Source of the DNA: Phytohabitans sp037414955
Lineage (GTDB): Bacteria; Actinomycetota; Actinomycetes; Mycobacteriales; Micromonosporaceae
DNA length: 64,000 nucleotides
Assembly (NCBI GenBank): GCA_037414955.1
Contig: JBBEWH010000180.1
Coordinates: forward strand, 1 to 64,000
Reading direction: 5' to 3'
Below the pieces are notes generated by a model. It was not told the origin of the DNA and did not search any database. It was given only the letters and a program-made list of their open reading frames with translations. The position numbers were made by a program, and so were the translations under genes. Shown piece by piece: positions 47,101 to 52,929 of this stretch. How positions within the stretch are numbered: the stretch's first letter is position 1; each line of letters starts with the position of its first letter.

Positions 47101-50100
47101 CTGGGGTACCGACTTCGCGCCGTCGGTCGTCGCGCAGCTCCGCGCCGGCGTGGCCGCCGACCCGCGGCTGCGCGGCCGGGTGGAGCTGCGCTGCCAGCCG
47201 GCGGACGTGTTCGACGGCCTGCCGCGCGGCTTCTTCGACACCGTCGTGGTGAACTCGGTGGTCCAGTACTTCCCGAGCCGCGACTACCTCACCCGGGTGC
47301 TGACCGGCGCGCTGGAGCTGCTCGCGCCCGGCGGCGCGGTGTTCGTCGGCGACGTGCGCAACCTGCGGCTCGCCGAGCACTTCCACGCGGCGGTCGCGGC
47401 GCCGCCCGGCGCGGCGGCCCGCGAGAAGGAACTGCTCATCGACCCGGACTACTTCGCGACCCTGCCGGGCGTCACGGCGGCGGTGGCGGTGCGCCGCGGC
47501 CGCAGCCACAACGAACTCACCCGCTACCGCTACAACGCCGTCCTGATGCATGGAAGGGACCCTTCCTATGCGGAAAGCGATAAGAAGGTGCCCTTCCAAT
47601 CGCTCGACGCGGTGGCGGGGCAGCTCGCGGACGGGCTGTGGGTGACGGGGGTGCCGAACGCGCGGCTCGGGGTCGATGGCGGGGTGGAGCCGGAGGAGCT
47701 GTACGACCTCGGCGCCGCGCACGGGTACCACGTGCACGTCACCTGGTCGGCCGGCGACGACACCGCCCTGGACGCGGTGTTCACGCGGGACCCGGCGTTC
47801 GTGGCGCACGCGCCGTCCGGCGACCGTCCGCTGACCAACGACCCGGCGGCGGCCCGCGACGCCGGCGCCCTCGCCCACCGGCTCCGCGAGCACCTCAAGC
47901 GGCACCTGCCCGACTACATGGTGCCGGCCGCGTTCGTGACGCTGGACCGGTTGCCGCTCACCGTGAACGGCAAGCTCGACCTCACGGCGCTGCCGGACGC
48001 CGCGCCCACGGTCCAGCGTGGACCGGCCCGCCCGCCCTCGACAGCGGCCGAAGAGGTCCTGTGTGGACTCTACGCGGAGGTGCTGGGCCTGCCGGAGGTC
48101 GGCGTCGACGACAACTTCTTCGACCTCGGCGGCCACTCGCTGCTGGCCACCCGGCTGGTCAGCCGCGCGCGCACGGCGCTCGGCACCGAGCTGGCGATCC
48201 GCGACCTCTTCGAGGCGCCCACCGTCGCCGAGCTCGCGGCCCGGGCCGCCGGCCGCACCGGGCGCCGGCCCGCGCTGGTGCCGGTCGACCGCCCGGCCGA
48301 GATCCCCGCCTCGTACGCCCAGCAGCGCCTCTGGGTGCTCCAGCAACTGGACGGGGATTCGGCCGCCTACAACTTCCCGATCGTCATGCGGCTGCGCGGC
48401 GCGTTCGACGTCGACGCCTTCCGCGCCGCGCTCGCCGACGTGGCGGGGCGGCACGAGGCGCTGCGGACGGTCTTCGCGGAGCGCGACGGGCGGCCGGTGC
48501 AACGCGTCCTGCCCGCACCCGCGTACCCCGTCGTGGAGGTGGTGACCGCCCACCCGGTCGCCGCGACCGGCGATGCCGGTGACCGGGCCGGCGACCCGGC
48601 CGCGGTGGTGGCCGCGGCCGTGCGGCGGCCCTTCGACCTCGCCGCCGAGCTGCCGGTGCGGGCCACCGTGGTGACGGTGGCGCCGGACGAGCACGTGGTG
48701 CTCGTGCTGCTGCACCACATCACCACCGACGAGTGGTCGGACGGGCCGTTCCTGCGCGACCTCGCCACCGCCTACACGGCCCGGGTCGCCGGTCACGGTC
48801 CGGAGTGGACGCCGCTGCCCGTGCAGTACGCCGACTACACGCTGTGGCAGCGCGAGCTGCTCGGTGACGAGTCCGATCCGGACAGTCTCGCCGGCCGGCA
48901 GCTCGCCTACTGGCGGGAAGCGCTGCGCGGCGCGCCGGAGCGGATCGAGCTGCCGGGGGCGGCCACGATCGGTGCCGGCGACGCGGGCGCCTCGCTGACC
49001 GTCGACCTCGGCGCGGCGGCCGCCGCCGGGCTCCGGAGCCTCGCCCAGCGCAGCGGCGCCAGCATGTTCATGGTGGCGCACGCCGCGGTCGCGGCCCTGC
49101 TGCACCGGCTCGGCTCGGGCACCGACATCCCCCTCGGCGCGCCGATCGCCGGGCGTACCGACGAGGCGCTCGACGGTCTGGTCGGCTTCTTCGTCAACAC
49201 GCTCGTGCTGCGCGCCGACCTCTCCGGCGACCCGAGCTTCGGTGACCTCGTCGGCCGGGTCAGGACCGCCGACCTGGCCGCGTTCGAACACCAGGACGTG
49301 CCGTTCGAGGCGGTCGTCAAGGCGCTCAACCCGGATCGGTCGCTGGCCAGCAACCCGCTCTTCCAGGTGATGGTGGTCTACCGTAACCGGTCCGACGAGG
49401 ACTTCGCGCTGCCCGGCCTGACCGTCACGCCGGAGCCCGCCGAGACTGGCACGGCCCGCTTCGACCTGGTGTTCGCGTTCGTCGAACGTTCTGGGGAAGC
49501 AGAGCGCCCGGGCGGGCTCGACCTGCTGCTCGAATACCGCACCGGCCTGTTCGACGCGGAGACGGTGGCCCGCCTCGGCGAGCGGCTGGCGCTGCTGCTG
49601 GCGCAGGCCGCCGCCGACCCGGACGCGCCGCTGAGCCGGCTCGACGTGCTCGCCGCCGGCGAGCGGGAGCGGGTGCTGCGCGACTTCAACGCCACCGAGC
49701 GGGTGGTGCCCGAGGAGTCGTTCCCGGCCCTGTTCGCCCGCCAGGTCGCCGCGCGGCCGGACGCGGTGGCCATCGTGGACGGCGACCGCCGGGTGTCCTA
49801 TGCGGAACTCGACGCGCTCGCCGGCGGGGTGGCCGGCATCCTCGCCGCGCGCGGCGTCGGCCGGGAGGACGTGGTCGGGGTCGCCGTACCCCGGTCGACC
49901 GAGATGGTGGCCGCCGCGCTGGGTGCGATGCGGCTCGGCGCCGCGTACCTGCCGCTGGACCAGAACCAGCCCGAGGAGCGGCTGGCGTACATGGTGGCCG
50001 ACTCGGGGGCGTCCATCGTGGTCACGCCGGCGACGTTCGGGTCCGAGACCGCGCCGCGGCCACCGGCCGACATCACGCTAGACCAGGCCGCCTACGTCAT

Positions 50101-52672
50101 CTACACCTCCGGCTCGACGGGCCGGCCCAAGGGCGTGATCGTGCCGCACGAGGGCATCGGCAGCCTGGTCGCCACCGCGATCGACCGGATGGGCGTCGGC
50201 CCGGACAGCCGGGTGCTGCAGTTCGCGTCGTTCGGCTTCGACGTGGCGGTCTTCGAGATGGCGATGGCGCTGTGCGTCGGCGGCACGCTGGTGCTCGTAC
50301 CCGACGATGCCCGCGTGCCCGACAAGCCGCTCACCGACTTCCTCACTGAGCAGCGGATCAGCCACATGATCCTGCCGCCGTCGCTGGTGTCCGCGCTACC
50401 GCCGGAGTGCGAGCTGCCCGAGGGGGCGGTGCTGCTGGTCGGCACCGAGACGGTGCCGCCGGACCTCGTCGGGCGGTGGGCGGAGCGGCTGCGGCTGTTC
50501 GGCGCGTACGGCCTCACCGAGGCCACCGTGAACTCGACCCTGTGGGCCGGGCAACCGGGCTGGCGCGACGCGGTCCCCATCGGACGGCCGGACCCGAACA
50601 CCCGTACGTACATCTTGGACGGTGCCCTGCGCCCGGTGCCACCCGGCGTGGTCGGCGAGCTGTACGTCGGCGGCCGCGGCCTGGCGCGCGGCTACCTCGG
50701 GCGGCCGGGCCTCACCGCGGGCCGGTTCGTGGCCGACCCGTACGGCCCGCCCGGCGCCCGGATGTACCGCACCGGGGACCGGGCGCGCTGGCGCGCCAAC
50801 GGCGACATCGACTTCCTCGGCCGCGTCGACGACCAGGTGAAGATCCGCGGCTTCCGGGTCGAGCTCGGCGAGGTCGAGGCGGCGCTCGCGCGCTACCCGG
50901 GCGTCGCGCAGGCCGCGGTCGTCGCGGACGGCAAGCGCCTCATCGGGTACGCCGTCCCGGCCGCCGGCCCGCTCGACCCGACCGAGTTGCGCGCCCACGT
51001 GGCCGGGCTGCTGCCCGAGTACATGGTGCCCGCCGCCGTGGTGGTGCTCGACGGACCGCTGCCGCTCACCCCGAACGGCAAGCTGGACCGCAAGGCGCTG
51101 CCGGCACCGTCGCTGAGCGGCACCGGGCGCCCACCGCGCGACGACCGGGAACGGGCGCTGTGCGCGCTGGTGGCGTCGGTGCTGAGGCTGCCGGACGTGG
51201 GCGTCGACGACGACTTCTTCGCGCTCGGCGGCGACAGCATCGTGGCGATCCAGCTGGTGCGCCGGGCCCGCGAGGCCGGCCTCGCGGTCACGCCGCGCAT
51301 GGTGCTCCAGCACCGCACCGTCGCCGGCCTCGCCGCCGCGGCGACCGCCCCCGCGCCCGTGGCGTCCGAGGACGGCACCGGTCAGGTGCCGTTCACCCCG
51401 ATCCTGAGCTGGGTGCGCGAGGGCGGCGGATCGCTGCGCGGGTACAACCAGTCGGTGCTGCTGCGGGTGCCGGCCGGGCTCGGGGCGGACCGGCTCGCGG
51501 GGGCGCTGCGGGCCGTCGTGGACCGGCACGACATGCTGCGCGCCCACTTCGGACCGTCCACCATCGACGTCCCGCCGCCCGGAGCGGACTGCTTCGAGGT
51601 CCGCCGGGTCGCGCTGACCGGCGAGCCGCGGCAGGTCATCGCCGCCGAAGCCCGGGACGCGCAGCGCCGGCTCGACCCGGCGGCCGGGCGGAACGTCCAA
51701 GCCGTCTGGTTCGACGCCGGCGACCGGCCCGGCCGGCTGCTGCTCGTCGTGCACCACTTCGCCGTCGACTGGGTGTCGTGGCGGGTCATCACCGGCGACC
51801 TCGAAGCCGCGTGGCGGGACGGCACCCCGCCCGGCCCGGTGCCCACCTCGTTCCGCCGGTGGGCGCGGCTGCTGGCGTCGCGGGCCGCGACGCACGAGGC
51901 CGAGCTGCCACTGTGGACGGAGGCGCTCACCACCGGCGACCCGCTGCCCCTCGACCGGCCGGTCGACCCGGCCCGGGACGTGGCCGCCACCGCCCGGCAG
52001 CTCACCCTGACCCTGCCGCCCGCCGTCACCGCCCCGCTGCTGGGCGCGGTGCCGGCCGCGCACGACGCCGGCGTCACCGACGTGTTCCTCGCCGCGCTGG
52101 CCCTCGCCGTGAACGACTGGCGCGCCCGGCGCGGCGGGACCGGCCGGACCGTGACGGTCGCCCTGGAGAGCCACGGCCGGCGGGAGGAACTGTCCAGCGG
52201 CATCGACCTGTCGCGTACCGTCGGATGGTTTACCAGCCTCTACCCGGTCCGCCTGGACCCCGGTGCGGCCGCGACCGCCGCGGCGGCCGTCGCCCGGACC
52301 CGCGCCGCGCTGGCCGGCGTCCCGGACGGTGGCCTCGGGTACGGCCTGCTGCGGCACCTCAACCCGCGCACCGGCCCGGCGCTGGCCGCCCTGGGCGCGC
52401 CGCCGATCGAGTTCAACTACCTCGGCCGGTTCGACCTGCCGGACGAGCAGGACTGGGCGTTCGCGCCGGAGACCGACGCGCTCGACATCGGCGTCGACCC
52501 GGACATGCCGCACCGGTTCGCGCTGTCCGTCAACGCGCACACCGAAGACCGCCCCGGCGGCCCGGAACTGTCCGCGACGTGGATCTGGCCGGCCGCCGTG
52601 CTGACCGAGGAGGCCGTGCGGGACCTGGCCGCGACCTGGTTCCGCGTCCTTACCGAATGGAGCAGCTCATGA
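38129..52672 (+). CDS. tetramodular siderophore NRPS: A(MT)-PCP-C-A-PCP-C-A(MT)-PCP-C-A-PCP-E
   Basis: 4,847 residues. Module 1 is A with a methyltransferase inside (VLEIGVGSG, 505-513) and PCP Ser910. Module 2 is C (HHIVADG, His1095), A and PCP Ser1929. Module 3 is C (HHVLVWDG, 2134), A with a methyltransferase (2970) and PCP Ser3337. Module 4 is C (HHITTDEW, 3529), A and PCP Ser4370, then an epimerase (HHFAVDWVSW, 4542; ESHGRREE; FNYLGRFD). Pocket codes I read: A1 DVWILGAVNK, A2 DPLTFGVIQK (uncertain), A3 DMENLGLINK (hydroxyornithine), A4 DVFILGAVNK. No starter C and no thioesterase are present. Several palindromes lie in frame within it. GTG at 38129 starts just before the A1 domain; the stop overlaps the MbtH start. 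Confidence 0.93.
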   Translation: MRLATFPELFAARVRETPDAVALVYEDVELTYAALNARANRLAHALIARGVGPERVVALALPRSADMIVAQVAVLKAGGAYLPIDPDYPAERIAYMLADASPVCQLSTVPALDGHPDTDPEVALSPRHAAYVIYTSGSTGRPKGVVLSHAGVAKLIATQVERFGVGPHSRVLQFASPSFDVAFWDLCLGLLSGGRLIVVPADRRVPGAALTEYAEKHGANFLILPPALLASLPDDCALPDGATLLAGTERVAPELVARYARRQRMFNAYGPTEATVNSTLGLCSPAPLVDGSVPIGVPDPGTRAYVLDEALRPAPAGAPGELYLAGPGLARGYLGQPGLTAARFVADPYTPGERMYRTGDLVRELPDGRLDFLGRTDDQVKIRGYRIEPGEVESVLRGHPAVAQVAVLGRADSSGTKRLVAYVVPALRPDDASRSPADGQIARGSADGQVEVWRETHDALFTTSGDDPFAGWTSSYDGAPIPTDEMREWWDATVERVRALRPRRVLEIGVGSGMILTGVAPHVDAYWGLDLSASAIDNLRARIPVTYADRVELHAQPAHDLGGLPTGFFDTVVINSVAMYFPNADYLTGVLRESVALLAPGGRVFVGDVRNLRLLRHFRTAVEHHRSGTVDPAAVDRAVAWERELLLDPDYFAALPDVLADVGRVDIHLKRGRSHNELTRYRYDVVLTQGRAPSYRFTHRKGPFQSLAALEGALGEPRDGFRVTGIPNARLTGDAAAVDPEDVRALGERFGYTVDLTWTADGDQGEFDAVFTRPGTEPGPLYESGPLYESGPLYESGPIYESGTGQRPYANTPAPFVDVNALMRAVRGYAREHLPEYMVPAAIVSLHRLPVAPSGKLDRAALPAPDFAALATGRPPRNPREETLCALVADVLDLPRVGIDDDFFALGGDSIVAIQLIVRARKAGIALSPRDVFQRRTVAALAAAAGEVVAAPSDAAEASAVAPLTPLQEGFFFHAHLDPASDVYAVQLMVELRGPLDAARLRGAAQALLDRHAALRAGFHQRPDGRVVQTVADGVAVPWREIDLTGYPESERVARAAAVAEAERRVPFDLARPPLLRCVLVRRDAERHDLVLRFHHIVADGWSVSVLLRELLARYGGAELPPVTPYPAYLTWLAGRDQRAAREAWGAALAGLDEPTRLAPASTPAANGPARPEEVRVALPAALTAALTARARERGLTLGTLVQGAWGLLLGRLLGRADVVFGTTVSGRAADVDGVESMVGLFINTLPVRVRCRPERPVAEALGRLQAERVALLDHEHLGLATIQRDAGLGDLFDTLVVVENYPVDGELRDPSGALTVTGLDYVDTGHYPLAVIVLPAERLELRLKHDATRVAGPAARRVADRLVRVLEAIAADPDQPAGRLDVSTPDERHPLVGEARELPPATLVDGFVQQAARCPDAIAVIEGDAEVSFGELDRRSSVLAGRLRARGIGPEHVVAVAIPRSMDLVVALLGVLKSGAAYLPIDANLPADRRAFMLADADAAALLTPTDDDIRRSCDSHAQMPEMEPEQCKIGGGDHAAYVIYTSGSTGRPKGVVVTHRAVTAQLAWAQDRFPLGPTDRVLHQLSASFDPSLLELFWPLGVGATVVLAPPDAHRDPARLAELVKRRGVTTLTTVSSVLGAFADVAAADPDAFAMLRRVFAGGDALPVEVAARWRARTGVPVYNVYGPTETTIQVTYQEAESGGTGTVPIGRPVWNTRLYVLDAALRPATTGELYVGGIQLARGYHGRTGLTASRFVADPFAPGERMYRTGDLVRRRADGVLDYLGRADQQVKIRGNRVEPGEVEDRLRRLPGVAEAAVVARRDGPGGARLVGYAVPVPGSAVDAEALRVELAAALPDAMVPSVIVALDALPRTPSGKVDRAALPAPATQRAAARAPGDAREAALCTAFAAVLGLAEVGVDDDFFALGGDSILSIAVASRARAAGLDLGPREVFTHRTPAALARAAGAGVAPDAVPDRPLVTLTEEETARVRRAAGRPVDDVWPLSPLQEGLYFHASYDAADIDVYTAQAAFDFRAGLDADRLRAACAALLTRNPATRAGFLSDGLSRPVQFVVAEPRVPLTEVDLSDLPPPERDARLDEIMAADRTRRFDLASPPLFRLLLLRLGAGVDRLVVSHHVLVWDGWSASVFLEQLLGLYASGGDDRALAPAGSYRDYLAWLATQDTAASARAWREALAGLAEPTLVAPAGTATHPVLPQRHRVELDEDVSERLRATARRLGVTLNTVLNAAWGLALSNLVGRADVVFGATVAGRTAPIDHVENAIGLFLNTVPVRVALDPREPVADLLRRLHAERTALMPHEYLGLGDVQRESDHGALFDSLFALQNIGGEDELAALRERHGVVEVGSVDATHYPLAVVVTPARRLRATLAYRPDVLDADLAAAVLDRFATALAGLVADVSAPVGAVDVLPDGARQRLATDWDRTAHPVGDETVADLLAAQAARTPGETALVFGAERVSYAELDARVNRMARLLIAQGAAPERVVALALPRSIDMVVALFAVLRTGAAYLPLELDHPVERLALMLDDARPVCVLSTVAVAATLPVDCVAVDAVDLSMFDDAPLGLRFSLEHPAYVIYTSGSTGRPKGVVTPYRGLTNMQLNHREAIFGPTIAAAGGRRLRIAHTVSFAFDMSWEELLWLVEGHEVHVCDEELRRDASALVAYCQRHRIDVVNVTPTYAQHLFEEGLLDGPHRPPLVLLGGEAVSDAVWNRLRDTEGTLGYNLYGPTEYTINTLGGGTEDSATPTVGTPIWNTRAYIVDTWLRPVPDGAAGELYIGGVGLARGYLDQPGLSAARFVADPFGPPGSRMYRTGDLVRRGSSPPPLGEHGGGNLDFLGRTDDQIKIRGYRVELGEIESVLAAHALVAQAAVVVRDERLVGYVVPAGSDVDREAAEAAQVGEWQQIYDAEYTQIGTALSTEDFSGWDSSYDGQPIPLADMREWRETTLAHIRSLRPRRVLEIGVGSGLLLSPLAPDCEAYWGTDFAPSVVAQLRAGVAADPRLRGRVELRCQPADVFDGLPRGFFDTVVVNSVVQYFPSRDYLTRVLTGALELLAPGGAVFVGDVRNLRLAEHFHAAVAAPPGAAAREKELLIDPDYFATLPGVTAAVAVRRGRSHNELTRYRYNAVLMHGRDPSYAESDKKVPFQSLDAVAGQLADGLWVTGVPNARLGVDGGVEPEELYDLGAAHGYHVHVTWSAGDDTALDAVFTRDPAFVAHAPSGDRPLTNDPAAARDAGALAHRLREHLKRHLPDYMVPAAFVTLDRLPLTVNGKLDLTALPDAAPTVQRGPARPPSTAAEEVLCGLYAEVLGLPEVGVDDNFFDLGGHSLLATRLVSRARTALGTELAIRDLFEAPTVAELAARAAGRTGRRPALVPVDRPAEIPASYAQQRLWVLQQLDGDSAAYNFPIVMRLRGAFDVDAFRAALADVAGRHEALRTVFAERDGRPVQRVLPAPAYPVVEVVTAHPVAATGDAGDRAGDPAAVVAAAVRRPFDLAAELPVRATVVTVAPDEHVVLVLLHHITTDEWSDGPFLRDLATAYTARVAGHGPEWTPLPVQYADYTLWQRELLGDESDPDSLAGRQLAYWREALRGAPERIELPGAATIGAGDAGASLTVDLGAAAAAGLRSLAQRSGASMFMVAHAAVAALLHRLGSGTDIPLGAPIAGRTDEALDGLVGFFVNTLVLRADLSGDPSFGDLVGRVRTADLAAFEHQDVPFEAVVKALNPDRSLASNPLFQVMVVYRNRSDEDFALPGLTVTPEPAETGTARFDLVFAFVERSGEAERPGGLDLLLEYRTGLFDAETVARLGERLALLLAQAAADPDAPLSRLDVLAAGERERVLRDFNATERVVPEESFPALFARQVAARPDAVAIVDGDRRVSYAELDALAGGVAGILAARGVGREDVVGVAVPRSTEMVAAALGAMRLGAAYLPLDQNQPEERLAYMVADSGASIVVTPATFGSETAPRPPADITLDQAAYVIYTSGSTGRPKGVIVPHEGIGSLVATAIDRMGVGPDSRVLQFASFGFDVAVFEMAMALCVGGTLVLVPDDARVPDKPLTDFLTEQRISHMILPPSLVSALPPECELPEGAVLLVGTETVPPDLVGRWAERLRLFGAYGLTEATVNSTLWAGQPGWRDAVPIGRPDPNTRTYILDGALRPVPPGVVGELYVGGRGLARGYLGRPGLTAGRFVADPYGPPGARMYRTGDRARWRANGDIDFLGRVDDQVKIRGFRVELGEVEAALARYPGVAQAAVVADGKRLIGYAVPAAGPLDPTELRAHVAGLLPEYMVPAAVVVLDGPLPLTPNGKLDRKALPAPSLSGTGRPPRDDRERALCALVASVLRLPDVGVDDDFFALGGDSIVAIQLVRRAREAGLAVTPRMVLQHRTVAGLAAAATAPAPVASEDGTGQVPFTPILSWVREGGGSLRGYNQSVLLRVPAGLGADRLAGALRAVVDRHDMLRAHFGPSTIDVPPPGADCFEVRRVALTGEPRQVIAAEARDAQRRLDPAAGRNVQAVWFDAGDRPGRLLLVVHHFAVDWVSWRVITGDLEAAWRDGTPPGPVPTSFRRWARLLASRAATHEAELPLWTEALTTGDPLPLDRPVDPARDVAATARQLTLTLPPAVTAPLLGAVPAAHDAGVTDVFLAALALAVNDWRARRGGTGRTVTVALESHGRREELSSGIDLSRTVGWFTSLYPVRLDPGAAATAAAAVARTRAALAGVPDGGLGYGLLRHLNPRTGPALAALGAPPIEFNYLGRFDLPDEQDWAFAPETDALDIGVDPDMPHRFALSVNAHTEDRPGGPELSATWIWPAAVLTEEAVRDLAATWFRVLTEWSSS
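40196..40241. repeat. 46-bp palindrome inside NRPS methyltransferase 1
   Basis: Perfect 18-bp arms GGAAGGGCCCCTTCCTAT and its complement flank a 10-base loop. Each arm contains its own 15-bp palindrome GGAAGGGCCCCTTCC. It is translated as part of GRAPSYRFTHRKGPFQSL. Confidence 0.92.
40463..40534. repeat. four 18-bp tandem repeats in the NRPS
   Basis: GGCCCGCTCTATGAGTCC repeated four times (the last with two changes), encoding GPLYES units between the methyltransferase and the last part of A1. It is in frame and likely to vary in copy number. Confidence 0.92.
42661..42726. repeat. 66-bp inverted repeat inside A2 of the NRPS
   Basis: Arms CCGCCGATCTTGC (42661-42673) and its complement (42714-42726) flank a 40-base, less GC-rich middle. 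It encodes 22 residues just before the YIYTSGSTG core, in a loop that tolerates length change. 66 is a multiple of three. Confidence 0.75.
46633..46660. repeat. short inverted repeat inside A3 of the NRPS
   Basis: CCCGCCAC (46633-46640) pairs with GTGGCGGG (46653-46660). It encodes part of SSPPPLGEHGGGN, a loop between LVRR and LDFLGRTDDQ that is longer than in the other three A domains. Confidence 0.5.
47552..47597. repeat. 46-bp palindrome inside NRPS methyltransferase 2
   Basis: The same 46-bp layout as 40196-40241: GGAAGGGACCCTTCCTAT, a 10-base loop, then an imperfect complement with three mismatches. It lies at the same place of the methyltransferase, right after ELTRYRYNAVL, and is translated. 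Confidence 0.88.
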
Positions 52673-52878
52673 CCAACCCCTTCGACGACCCGGACGGCCG
52701 GTTCCTGGTGCTCGTGAACGACGAGGACCAGCACTCGCTGTGGCCGTCCTTCGTGGACGTGCCGGCCGGCTGGACGGTGGCGTTCGGCGAGGAGAGCCGG
52801 GACGCCTGCCTCGCCTACGTCGAGGAGCACTGGACCGACCTCCGCCCCCGCACCCTCCGCGAGTCCATGACCCCATGA
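52669..52878 (+). CDS. MbtH-like protein
   Basis: 69 residues with NDEDQHSLWPSF and VPAGW, the MbtH family signature, and the C-terminal WTDLRPRTLRE. MbtH proteins bind NRPS adenylation domains and help them fold and work. ATG overlaps the NRPS stop (ATGA). The gene's TGA (52876-52878) lies inside the 56-bp palindrome that follows. Confidence 0.94.
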   Translation: MTNPFDDPDGRFLVLVNDEDQHSLWPSFVDVPAGWTVAFGEESRDACLAYVEEHWTDLRPRTLRESMTP

Positions 52879-52929
52879 TCAAGGCGTCCTTCACGTAGTC
52901 CTGACGACGTGAAGGACGCCTTGATCATG
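52874..52929. repeat. 56-bp palindromic element, copy 7, giving both convergent stops
   Basis: Starts CATGATCAAGGCGTCCTTCA. The TGA in its left end stops the MbtH gene on the plus strand, and the TGA in its right end, read on the minus strand, stops the ABC exporter gene. Confidence 0.96.
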
